64,000 bases of DNA from Chlamydomonas sphaeroides (Eukaryota > Chlorophyta > Chlorophyceae > Chlamydomonadales > Chlamydomonadaceae), in assembly GCA_001662425.1 (NCBI GenBank), contig BDDC01000010.1:116000-179999 (forward strand). The letters are read 5' to 3'. Shown here in pieces: positions 36,901 to 47,295 of the stretch. Under the pieces are notes generated by a model. That model did no database searches. It was not told the origin of the DNA and saw nothing but the letters and a program-made list of their open reading frames with translations. How positions within the stretch are numbered: the first letter of the stretch is position 1; each line of letters starts with the position of its first letter. Both the position numbers and the translations under genes were made by a program.

Positions 36901-39900
36901 TGCGAGTGCCCGACGGCAGCCACACCGGCGGCCCCCATATGGCAAACGCTGCCGCGGACCCCGTGACGGCAGACCCTGCCGTGAACCCCGTCACGGCAGA
37001 CCCTGACGGGGCCCCCGTCACGGCAGACGCGGTTGCGCTGCGCTCAGCTGCCGCCAACGTGCTGGCCGCCAGCTGCCCCCTTGCGGCCCGCACGCACCAT
37101 CGTAGCGCGTCGTGCAGGTTGCGGACCAGCGCCGGTAGCGGCCCGCCGCTGCCCGGGTCGCCGCCCTCCGAGCCGGCGCCGCCGCCGGGCGGGTTCAGGT
37201 GGTACAGCCTGCGGGGTGAGGAAGCCCCAGGTGCAGGGAGCGGGGCTGCCGTGAGCGGCGACACCCACCACGTTTGCAGGTTGGAACCGCATGCCATCGA
37301 CGGGCTCTCGCCTAGACCTCGCTCGCCCCTACCTAGGTGCCGCGCACCCATCAACCTGCCCACGCGCCGCTCCACCACGTCAGCAGCGCACGCCGTTGCG
37401 GCCGCCTGGCGAGCAGCGTGCGCCCCGCACCCCAGCACAGCCCCCTGCCAACCCAACCCGCCCCTCCTGCCTCCCCCTGCAGCCCCACCTATAAAGCAGC
37501 GGCGCGTCAGCCAGCAGCGGCCGCAGCGCCTGCAGCGCCATGAAGCGCTGCCAGCGGTGCGCGCCGCCCTGCCGCCCCACGCCGCCCGCCGTCTCCGCCA
37601 GCCGCGCCAGCACCGCCGCTGCGCGCTCGGGCGCCAGCGCGGCGTGGCGGCGCACCAGCGCGGCGGCGCAGCGCACCACCAGGCGGCAGTCGGGGCCGTC
37701 GGCCGGGTCCACGAGACGGTCGCACGCCGAGTCCAGCAGGCCGCACACCACGGGGGCCACCTGACACGCGAATGGAATGGCAGGGGAGGGCGGGGCTGGG
37801 GCTGAGGTTGGGATGGAGCAAGGTACGGCGGGCGGGCCACAGGCCCGGCCCGGCTGGCGCTGCCGCCCTTGGCCATTCGTCCCACAGCCTGCCGTGCCGC
37901 AGCCCAGCCGCTTCCGGCCCCGCCGCCCCGTCCCAGACTCCTCGCCCCACCTTGGTGCGCACGCACAGCGCCAGCCCCGGCAGCCGGTGTATGGCGGGCG
38001 CCCGCTGTGACAGCACGCCCTCCAGCATCTCCAGCAGGAAGCCGCGGTCGGGCTTGGCGGGCACCGAGGAGGCGCGCGCGCCGGGTGCAGTCAACTGCAC
38101 CCACGCCGGCTCCGGCTTGGCTGCGACAAGGGCCGCGACGGGGCGAGGGCGGCGGCAGCAGGCCGCGGCAGCGTGGGCAACGGCGACGACGGGGCGGGGC
38201 GGCGACGGCCGTGGGTTTGATACCGGGCGCTAGGCTACGGGCCGTGTGCGGCGACTGGCTGGGGGGAGGGCGAGGCTGGCCTGGCTGCGCTTGCGGTGGG
38301 GCCCGGAGCGTCGCCCAACAGCACTTGGATTCTGCCGGGTCCGCGGGGCACGGCGCTGGGCTGTGCGCCCACACGCGTCCGCCCCTGGCTGCAGCCGCTG
38401 CAGGGGCCCGCGGGAGCCCCCGCCCCCAGCAGCGGGCCGAGCAGGGCGCAGCCGCACGCACCTCCGCCCAGCCAGCCGACCATCTCCTCCAGCAGCAGCA
38501 CGGGCACCGCCTCCCGGCCGGGCGCCGGGCCGCCCGGCGCCGGACCGGCTTCCCCCGTGCCGGCGCCGCCGGCGCTACCGGCCGCCGCGGCCGCTGCGCC
38601 CGCGGCGGCAGCCGCGGCCAGGGCCATGGCTGCCGCGGCGCCGGAGCCCGGCACGCCCATGTTCCGTGCTGAGACCGCGGCCGAGGTGAGGAGCGGCGAG
38701 CCAATGGCCGGGGAGCCAATGGTGGGGGTGGGCACGGCCGAGCCCGCGGACCGCGGCCGCATGGCCGAGTGGTCGAAAATGAGCGCGAACGCCTGCAGGG
38801 CGGATAGTGACGCGAGGTTGCCAGCAAGTGCAGTGTGGCTAGAAGATGGCAGGATCACAGGAAGAAGGGCTTGGATGGAATGGTGAGCAGCGGGACTGCT
38901 ACCATGACAGGCACGGGGCCGCGCTGCGGGGTGTTGCGAGGGCGCGGCCGCCGCGTTGGGTTGGTATGGGGGCAGGGGGTTATGCACGGACGGCCAGCAG
39001 CCGGGGCGCTGCCAGAAGGACAGCGTGCAGGGTTTACCCACCTGGCGGAGGGTGGCAGCCGCTGTGCTATGTACGGCAAAGTTTGTGCGGTTGTTGACGT
39101 ACAGCCGGAACAGTACGGACATGAGATGCTGGATGCCATCCTGCGGTTGGTCGGCGGGGGCGAGGCCGCAGCAGGAGGGCGGCTCGTGAGGGATGGATAC
39201 AGCCCAGCAAAACGAGTTGCCCGCTTACGCGGCCGGCTAAGCGGGGGCCGGCCGTGCGCCAAGAGGCGCAGAAGTGCAGGTAGGTGGCAGGTCCAGCTGT
39301 CGAGCTAGGAGATTGCTAGGCCGCTTGGCCTTGGCGGACGCCACGGCCAGCCGAAGGTCAGGCAACAGCTGGACCCGAGAAATAGGGGCTGTAGCAACCC
39401 GGGGCTCGGCTGACCTGCTCGTCAGCGAAGCTGGCGTTCTGGATGATGGTCAGGCTGGCCTGCAGGATGCGCAGCTTGACGCTCTCGTCGTTCAGCCGCT
39501 CCGCCTGCAGTAGCAGCGAGACGCACGAGGAGGCCCGTGCCCGGCGTGAGGTGCGATCCGCGGGGAGGGGCTTGGAGTGCCAGCGAGGCAGCTCCACGCG
39601 TGCCAATACCCACCGCCTGGAACGCCCTTATAATTTCACAGCGGCCCTTCGTAGAGACCGCGTCGTTCGCCAGCAGCTTCTGAAACGAGCTGAGGGCTAT
39701 GCAGGCGAGCTTTGGATACTTCGTCTCGCACGCCAGCTTGAAGGGCGCGAGGATCTCCTGCGATGCAAGTGCAGGGTCAAGTTGGTTGGGGACCTACAAG
39801 CCCCTACAGCTTCACTGCACGCACCACTGCTTGCTGTACGCCAGCGAGTCCTCCATCCAAGTGCCGAACTTTGTGCAAGGCTCGTTCCGTCGCATCCTTA

Positions 39901-40028
39901 ACAGCCGGCAGCTCCGACGAGTGCGAGAACAGCAGCATCCCTGTTATTGGACCCTCCGCCTTCTTCATTTCCGCAGCTAACAAGCGGAGGTCGGTCTCTA
40001 CGACCGAGAGCACGACGTCGGGCTCCAT
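24912..40028 (-). CDS. MON2: MON2 homologue, Golgi/trans-Golgi trafficking scaffold related to BIG/GBF proteins
   Basis: MON2 proteins are HEAT-like scaffolds of the trans-Golgi/endosome related to large ARF-GEFs but lacking Sec7; none is visible here. Exons in order start 40028, 39757, 39504, 39140, 38792, 38120, 37760, 37208, 36747, 36309, 35778, 35172, 34869, 34378, 33295, 32327, 31772, 31459, 30680, 30339, 30053, 29762, 29418, 29205, 28409, 27778, 27273, 26795, 26471, 26003; phases agree throughout, about 2,790 residues (usual size about 1,650-1,720). The N-terminal DCB-like part has HSTAAATLRQ and AFALIFDHSA. Diagnostic is VVLTPRNIAALRAVFALAHR, followed by NALDVILMSPHTTTASY; later blocks are NVSLTAITMLWNVTDHLA and WDETLVLALGGTAKV. 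The excess length is Ala/Gly/Ser-rich insertions in exons 5, 14, 15, 18 and 30. Exon 15's donor (about 32498 or 32513) is uncertain. Intron 8 uses a GC donor. Confidence 0.9.
29488..29503 (+). repeat. Dispersed repeat, copy in MON2 intron 22
   Basis: ACTCTATTTCGGCCCT is identical to 48159-48174 in a PYD1 intron, with similar bases on both sides (GGGG before, TA after). Both lie in introns with lower GC than their surroundings; orientation relative to the host gene is opposite. Confidence 0.6.
32021..32150 (-). repeat. Duplicated exon 16 end in MON2 intron 16
   Basis: The exon 16 end and donor region at 32131-32150 is repeated at 32021-32040 with about three mismatches in 20. The spacer of about 90 bp is AT-rich at its far end (TTAATGCTTATGATGAAATC). 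The inner copy no longer has a usable donor. Confidence 0.7.
33840..34280 (-). repeat. Internal coding duplication in MON2 exon 14
   Basis: Two near-identical blocks, MSSGGAAAAIAAAREAGVLG (about 34265-34205) and MSSGGAAAAIAAARAAGVLG (about 33905-33845), lie about 120 residues apart within one exon. They are matched at the DNA level too, so this is a segmental duplication rather than convergent low complexity. Confidence 0.8.
35527..35655 (-). repeat. Decayed duplicate of exon 11 end in MON2 intron 11
   Basis: The exon 11 end plus donor at about 35625-35655 resembles 35527-35556, with shared CTGCAGCCC and AGCAG blocks and about five mismatches plus small gaps. The spacer is AT-rich (AAATCCAACGACCATAAACA). 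Confidence 0.5.
36011..36175 (-). repeat. Duplicated exon 10 end with intact second donor in MON2 intron 10
   Basis: Bases 36150-36175 (exon 10 end and donor) recur at 36011-36036 with one mismatch in 26. The inner copy keeps the full donor context CCCAAGC/GTGAGC. The spacer of about 113 bp is GC-rich, unlike the other cases. Confidence 0.85.
36920..37035 (-). repeat. Short tandem coding repeat in MON2 exon 8
   Basis: The pentapeptide SAVTG occurs three times (TASAVTGAPSG, GSAVTGFTAG, GSAVTGSAA) with a DNA period near 30 bp. The units contain GTGACGGC/GCCGTCAC, so adjacent units can also pair as short inverted repeats. Confidence 0.75.
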
Positions 40029-40563
40029 TGTGACTCGCTCTTGCGCGACCGTGTCAGCTAGGTGTGAAAGTCTACCCCATGGCTGGACGTTCTTTGTCTG
40101 AGCGCGGCGAGCCTGGGTGTGCGGGGTCGGCCGGAACCAGGAAGGTGCCCAACACACGCGCTCGTACACGACATTCCCCCGGTCAAGGTTGGGCTCATTG
40201 CGCCGCAATTCCACGCTGTATGACCACAGCAGGCTGCAGGGCTCCACCTCAGCAGCCTACAGGCTCCTTCGCAGAGATGCCCTGTCAGTGCCACGCAGGG
40301 CACCGCGCCATGGTCCACGAGTCCCTGGGCTGCCAGTACTGGCGGTTGTCTCAGGTACCTTCCACCAACTTCCACGCTGGTTCTACATAAGAAGGGCACC
40401 GCGCCATCTGCTTACACGTGCCGCATCCTGCCGCTCCCCTCACCCTCGGCGCGCACTGCGCCGCGCCGCCTGCCCCTCATTCCTCAGTCCCCCCGCCCCC
40501 ACAGCTCACCAGACCCTCACCCCAAGCACCTGACCTCACCGCCACCATGCTACCACACCCGCG
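40029..40563. other. Spacer between SCYL1 stop and MON2 start
   Basis: 535 bases holding the short SCYL1 3' UTR with its TGTAA, then the MON2 promoter and leader. The open frame that continues upstream of the MON2 ATG to 40247 is treated as leader because the family N-terminus aligns from MEPDVVLSVVETDLR. Confidence 0.5.
40412..40416 (-). terminator. TGTAA polyadenylation signal of SCYL1
   Basis: TTACA on the plus strand, TGTAA in gene orientation, about 150 bp after the SCYL1 stop codon. Confidence 0.7.
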
Positions 40564-43500
40564 TTACCAGCCATCCAGCTCGGGGCCCCCCGCGCTGGCC
40601 CCGGACGCCGCCGGCGCCTTGGTCGCCCCCAGCTTCATAGCGCCTAGCTTCGGCTTGGCCGCACCCTCAGCAGTCCTCGCCGCCGCGGCCGCTGCCCGCC
40701 GTGCCGCCGCCGCCGCCGCCGCGCCACCCGCAGCCGCCGGTTTCGGCGCCGCCGGCTTCGGTGGCGCCGCCACCGCGGGCTTGCTCCCCGTGTCCAGGCC
40801 CTCCCAGACCTCCTCCTCCTCCAGCCCGTCGCCCCAGCCACCGCCGCTGGCCGCGGACGCGAGGGCGTCAGCCGGGTCCTCGGCGGCGAACCGGCTGCCA
40901 CCGCCGCTGCCGCTGGCCACGCGCGCAGGCGGCGCGGCGGCAGCTGGCCTGCTAGGCGCGGTGGAGGGCTTGCTGCTGGCGAAGCGGGCACGCGCGGCCA
41001 CCTCCTCGGCGTCCTCCTGGCCGGGCGAAGGGCGGAAGGGCGGACAGGCGCCGTACGTCAGGCCTACGCAAGGGGCAGGCCACGACACCCCGACCCAACC
41101 GCCAGCCACAACCAAAGCCTGCACTGGGACGCGCAGTTTGATGCATCGCCCACATTTGGCCACCTGGCGCGGGCACGCGAGTCCCGGTCTTGGATGCTCA
41201 CAAGCCCATCAGCCCCCGCGTTCCAGTGCCCAGATCACCGGTACCGGCACGCAAGGCCCCAGCGCCCCATGCCGCCGCTCCTTCCCGGCCCCGCACCCCC
41301 GCCTCCGCACCTCGAACGCATCCTCGTCGTCCTCCCACCCGTCGCCCTGGCCGCCGTCCCAGCCACCCCCCGCCGACGAAGACGCCGCCGCCGGCGCTGC
41401 TTTCGCCGCCGCCGCCGCCGGCCGCGCCGCCGGCGCAGCCGGCGCGGCCGGCGCTGTTGCCGGCGACGACGTCGGGTTGGCGCCACCGACGGTGTTCATC
41501 AGACCCGACACGGCCCACGTCAGCATGCTGCCGGTCTGGCCCGCGAGGAACGACGCCGTGCTGGCGGCGGCGCCGCCACCCCCTCCACCGCCGGCGGCGC
41601 TGGCGCCACCCGACATCTGCCCGCCGGCCTCGGCGGCGGCGGCCTCTCGCGCGCGGCGCGCCTCCTCCTCGGCTTTGAGCACCGCCACAAAGGTGTCAGC
41701 GCAGGCCAGTGAGGCGGCACGCACCTCGGGCACGGGGTCCATGGCCAGGGGGCAGGTGCAGGGCAGCAGCCGCACCGCCACGTCCTCTGCGGGGCGGGGC
41801 GAGGCCGGAGGCAGCGGGGGAGCAGGAGGGCTTTGGACTCCAGTACGGCGGCGCACAACCGGAGTCCCAGGCCGTTGGCACAGGCTGTCGGAGGCCGCAG
41901 CGGACAACTAGCCGCAGGGCTGCGCTTGTTGTCTCCGCGTCGGTTGGCTTTCCGCAAAACCCGAGCGTTTGGAGGCAGCCAGCAATCTTTGACAGCGCGA
42001 GAGTGGATGAATGCATGCGGTACGTGGTGTTGCGAAACGAAAGTTACAGGGATGTTGTGATGTGATGTGATGTCGTTCATGCAGCGAGTAAGTAGCCTCG
42101 TCAAAACAGCGCCGCCCTCACCCGGCGAGTAGTACTGCTTTGTGGCCACCAGCGCGCGCAGCCCCGCCACGCGCGCGGGAGGGAAGGCGTCCTTGAGTGC
42201 GCGCGTGAAGGCGTTGAGCAGCACCCGCCTGCAGGTGGCGTCGCCCAGGTGGGAGGCCACCGAGCCCAGCAGCACCGTGGTGTTGGCGCGGATGGACGGC
42301 TCCTCGTCCACCTGTTGGTTGGCAGGTGAACGTGGGTTGGGGCTGGTTGATGTGCAGGCGCGTTGAGAGCGGAAGGGTGCATGAGCGCGAGGCCGGCGAC
42401 GGCAAGGCACGTCAAGACTCGGCAGCACGGCTGGTGCTAGGGGAGCACAACTGTTTCGCAGCCACGCCTGACGCCAGCAGGTGAAGAGGCGGGTGGTGAG
42501 CCCGGGTATGGATGCACCGACCTCCCGTCGCGCTCGCCGCACCTGCAGCCGCGACAGGTGCTTGAGCACCGAGGTGACGAGCGTCTTGTTGGTGAGCTTG
42601 GGCGCCAGGCTGAGCATGCTCTTGAGCGTGAGCTCGCGGATGTAGGCGTGGCCGTCGGTGAAGCCCGTCTGCAGCTGCGGGTAGATCATCTCCTCCACCA
42701 CAGGCGTGGTCAGGTGCGGCGCGTACTGGTCCAGCGACTCCAGCAGCGAGCGGCGCAGCGAGCGGTCTGGGAAGGGCAGGGTGGGCAGAGAGGGACAGGT
42801 GGCGGAGAGCGTGGGAACGCGTTGCTCAAGCACGCTGGACATGGTCCTTCGTAGCACTAGCCAGCTCGCAGCCAGTCCGCAGAGGCAGCCACACCCCGGT
42901 GGCTTCGTGAACGCCCCCGACGGCAGCAGGCGGTGTGCCAATCCTGCGGCCCTCACCCGTGGACGCAAAGAGCTTGGAGAGGCAGGGCACCACGCGCCTG
43001 TTGAACTCGTCACCCTGAGGGCGGGCAGGTGCAGCTTACGCAGGGTGGCAGGTGCAACGCGAGGCATGTGACACCGCTCGCGGTCATGAAGCTTTGCGCA
43101 CCCACCCCTTGGGGACCCTTCATACCGGTACGTGCCACGGACACACACGGCACCAGCCCCCGCCGGCCGCACCTGCAGGTGCCCGCCGATGACCATGAGT
43201 GACGACACGGCCAAGGGCGGCGCGCCGCCGAACTCCAGCGCGCTGGCCAGCAGCGGCAGCAGCTTGCCCACCGCCACGGGCGCGGGGATGGAGGGCAGGA
43301 TGGCGGGAAGCCGCCGGAAGAACGACTCCTGCGCAGGGGGGAGCGCATCGGGAGGTCGGGCGGGCGAGTCGCCCAGCCTACAGGCCCTGACGCGCGGATG
43401 TCGACCGGCTCCTGCTGTTGAAGTCGTGGCGGTATCGCCGCGTGTGCGCTGGAGCGCTGACGGTGGTCTTCCAACTGCTAGCTAGCTAGAGCTAAAGTTC

Positions 43501-46357
43501 TGTCGCATGCGGCCTGGCGGCAGCGAGCCCACCTTCTCCACGCTGTCCTTGACGGAGATGTTCTCCATGAACGCCACCACCTCCACCAGGCGGTTGTTGA
43601 GGAACTTGCTCTGCGCCACCTTGGCAGGGTTCAGCCGTCGGGCGGGCGCCGACGACAGCAGCTTTTGATAGTCCGCCAACAGCGCCTGGGGCATCACGTC
43701 CGTGCGCCTGGTGAGGCGGGGCGGGCAAGGGGGTGGGCAGCGGGATGGGCAGGAGGACACGGCGGCGGCATGCGCGCCTGTGTAGGACACAGGTGGTCAG
43801 TTGGGCACGGCCTGGGCCCAGCACGTCTGGCACCCGCGCCCGCCGCCTGCGCCAGGCCGCGGGACACCCTTGCCCGCCCGCCTGTCGTGCGCGGCTGACG
43901 GGGACGCAGGCTAGCCCCAGCCGGGCCCCGCCAGCAAATTTCCCACCTGCCTTGCCAACCCGCCACCGCGCTGCCCCACACCTACCCCGGACAACCTCAC
44001 GCCAGGACCCACCTGCGCGCCGCACACCACCCCATCCGCCGGCAGCTCCCCAGACCCGCACCACAGCTGTCCTACCTACCCACAGCAGCCCACGCCAGGG
44101 GCCCTCAGTGCCGCTCTGCGCCCGCTTACACAACCACGCGTCGCCCCGCCAGTCCTACGTCCCAACACAGCCGAGCCAGCCCAGGACTCGTGCCCCTCAC
44201 AGCAGGTCCTCCACGGTGGCCATAATGTCAAACGTTGCTCATTACAATACTACGTGTAACTCGTACGTCACCGACTGCACGTAACAGTCCACACAGCCAA
44301 GCCAGCCCGGGCCTCGCGCCGCTCACCTCAGGTCCTCCACGGTGGTCATGATGTCGGTAGCGAACACCTCCTGCGTTAGGCAGCCCAGGCCCCAGGCGTC
44401 CACAGCCCAGGGCGGGCCCTGCTGGATGACCGACCACTCGCTGCGCGCCAGCTCCGCGGGCTTGTACTGGTTGCCCACCTGCACGAGGCGGGATTGAGGG
44501 AGCGTGTGAGGGATGGGAGGGCGGGAGGTGAGGAAGGGAGGCGAAACGAGGGACCACACGGCGCGACAGGTGCGTGCGCTGGGATGGCTGGAGGTACATC
44601 GTTTGATCGGCGGGGCGCACGATGTCACGGCGCGTGCCGACGGCCTCCGGCTCCGGCTGCTGCCCCGTGTGTCATAGCGCGGCGCAGTCTCTATCGCCCA
44701 CCACGCCGCAGGGGAGCACGCGAAATGCTCTGCCCGTCCCGGGCCAGGCCCCTTGCTGCGCCCGGCCCTGCCCGCTGCTCGGCGGCACCCACGGCTGCAC
44801 GTTGGCGCCCGGCTCCATGCCGCCGCTGCGACTATCAGTAGCGCTCTGCACCGCTACGGGCCAGCGGCATACCCCGCATGCTGCACACGTCCGTGCACAC
44901 ACAAACACACATGCTGCGCGGCTCGCCCACGCACCAGCCAGCTGGCGTGCTGCAACGCGTGGTCGGGCGGCAGCGCGTGCTCGCTCAGCAGGTCGAAGCC
45001 GTGCAGCTTCCAGTCCAGGGAGGACGTCACCACCACGGCCGCCATGCAGATGTTGCCGTGGATCTGGCGATGGGGGGCGGGCCAGAAGGTTGGGCAGGGG
45101 CAGGAGGGCCGAGGGGTTCGGGCAGGAGCACGGCACCAGGGATGGTGCCTTGGTCGTGGCTCAGCAGGCAAAGGCACATGGTCAAAAGGTTTGGCAGGGG
45201 CACGGCTAGACCCTTCACCGCAACGCGCAAAGGTCCGGGCGAAGGACCACGGCTGAGCGGCAGCAGGGCTGGCCCTTGGCATTCCCTCACAATTGTGTGT
45301 TGTGTCTCTGCGCCCCTCCCGCACCGCACACTGCACTAGCTGTCTCACCAGCTTGCAGTCGTTGTTGAGAAAGCTGACGGCGTTGGTCATGTGCAGCATG
45401 CCCATCGCAAAGTACTCGTCCCTGTAGGCAGCACCGCCGCAATCGCATCAGCGCCAGGCAGGTCAAGGGAGGGTCGGAAGCAGGCGCCGTGCGGCATTGG
45501 CGAGCGTGCCCGGGCACCGTAGCCGGCAGTGGGGCTGATGGGCCGGCTGGGACAGCACGGGAGGCACTGCGCAGGCAGCACACCGCACACGTGCTGCATA
45601 ATGCCACCATCCACAAACAAGTCGTCCGCCGCACAGCCTGCCATAGTTAGCAGCTTAGCAGCGCACAACTGTGCTCACGCCTCGCACCACCACTACAGCC
45701 CCTGTCACCACCGCGCCGGTGCTACATACTAGCAGCGCCCTCTTCGCCTTCCGCGCCGCACCTGTGCTGACCCTCCAGGTTGAGCTCCTGCAGCACCATC
45801 TTTAGCGGCCGCACGGGCTCGGTGACCAGCAGGATGGTGGTGGCGCCCTTCTCCGTGGTCTCGTTGCTGTCCTTGAACGCCAGGATGTTGGGGTGCCGCA
45901 GCTGCCGGTCGAGGAGATTTATCGAGGAGGGGCGAGGCAGGTCGCTGGCGCCGTGCAGGGTTGGGGAGCGCGACGGTGCGGGCGCTAGGCGGTGGTGAAG
46001 AGTTGCAGCGGGAAAGGGACAACACCGGGTGGCCTACTACCAGCGATGGTGTCGCAGTCGCTGCTCATACCCATGTCGACTGCACAACGCGCACAGCTCA
46101 GAACAGCCCGTGCGCGACAGCCAGCCCGCGAATGGGCAACTCACCATTTTCAGGCGCTTCACGCCATTCCTGGCGCAAACCAGCTTCCGGTCGTTCGGGT
46201 CAGCAGCGCTTATCTTAAAGATGGACACCGGGGAGTTGTCGTCTTTCGACTTGCCCCGATGATGTGTCCACTGCCCCCAGGCGACCTCGTAAGGCTCCTC
46301 CACCACATATGGAAAGGAATACCCACCGCCGACGAGGGCGGTGAGCTTTGCGAACAT
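40564..46357 (-). CDS. SCYL1: SCY1-like protein 1 (SCYL1), pseudokinase with HEAT repeats
   Basis: SCYL1 proteins bind COPI and act in Golgi-to-ER retrograde transport. Twelve exons (46357-46145, 45901-45762, 45421-45349, 45063-44935, 44478-44327, 43707-43533, 43328-43173, 43014-42957, 42766-42543, 42311-42122, 41786-41311, 41016-40564) keep phase and give 812 residues. The kinase fold is catalytically dead: the catalytic-loop HRD is replaced by LIHGNICM and the DFG by HGFDLL. The lobe ends with YKPAELARSEWSVIQ and WAVDAWGLGCLTQEVF. HEAT units follow, for example SLRRSLLESLDQYAPHLTTP, PQLQTGFTDGHAYIRELTLK and PSIRANTTVLLGSVASHLGD. The C-terminal quarter is Ala/Gly/Pro-rich with acidic Trp motifs (GDGWEDDEDAF, GWGDGLEEEEVWEGL), as in other SCYL1 tails. 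Intron 5 carries a duplicated exon end. Confidence 0.93.
44166..44360 (-). repeat. Duplicated exon 5 end, donor and intron start in SCYL1 intron 5
   Basis: About 66 bases covering the exon 5 end, donor and first 27 intron bases (44292-44357) recur at 44166-44230 with roughly 11 mismatches and one or two gaps. The 60-bp spacer is AT-rich (TCATTACAATACTACGTGTA). In the inner copy the exon-donor junction is altered from CCTGAG/GTGAGC to CCTGCT/GTGAGG. Confidence 0.8.
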
Positions 46358-47295
46358 GGCTTACAGCGACAGCGCGGTCTTCCAAGAGGAAGCCAAGCAG
46401 GCGAGGCAGTGCAGCTTTGTATGCGTACGGTGTACCTATTTATGTAATGATGGTAGCTGCAACCTCCCCTGCAAACTCGGCTTTTGGCACGAACACCGCA
46501 AGCCCGCGGGCCCCCGTCGTCAACGCCTCTTGGCCCTGACCCCCTGGGGCCCCCGCCCGATTGCGGCGGCCTGCATGACGCCGTTACAAATGTAGTATAT
46601 AAGCAACGTCAAAGGATGATATGAAAGTCAAGGCAGTCTGTAGCCAAATAGATGTATGGAGAGGATGGCCATATATATGGACGGAGGACAGTGGACGTCG
46701 GGTGCCGAAGCAGTCGCGAACGTGATGACACGGACGGATAGGGCCAGGCCTGGCCAGGAGGGGCCCTGTCTGCCCTGCCTGGCCCCAGAGGTAACCAGAG
46801 GAGGCCTACCCTCAGGGGTGACCCCATGGGGTGACCTGGCCCTGCCTTCGCTGCACGCTGCCTTGCCCACGATGTGCCCCTTCTTTTGAAAACAGGTCGC
46901 ATGACATAGCCTATCCACTCTAAATTGCAGGCCGCTCAGGGTGCGCGCGTTGCAGTTGCATCCTGGCATCTGCCGGTTGGCGACATGTCCCCGCAACCGT
47001 CACCGCCTCAGCCCAACCAAGGCCGAAATATCAAAGGTTCTGTTGTGTTCGCCTGTAAATTGCCAGGCCCAACAGGATGCTGAGACCGCTCAGCCCATTG
47101 GGTGCCGACTGGATGCCGATGCAAGCCCGAAAACGCCCCTTAAGGAGCGACGCCCTCGCACACTGCGCATATGCACGTCACCACGCACACGCAGTCCACA
47201 CGACATAGTTTCCCCTTGTCGACGCGGTCTGGGCCCAAGTTCAAGCGCTAGGGTTTAAGCGACTTGTCGGATCACCCTTCGGAGCCCCGATCACA
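46358..47295. promoter_or_regulatory. Bidirectional promoter region between SCYL1 and PYD1
   Basis: About 940 bases between divergent start codons. It includes the lowest-GC stretch in this part of the window (about 46590-46690, with TATATAAG and TATATATGG). On the minus strand CATAAATAGG at about 46435-46445 is a TATA-like element about 80 bp before the SCYL1 ATG. No other element is recognised. Confidence 0.5.

Noticed and set aside
40029..40247. N-terminal extension of MON2 to an ATG at 40247
   Set aside because: Alignment to the family begins at the ATG at 40028; the extension shows no similarity and is probably 5' leader.
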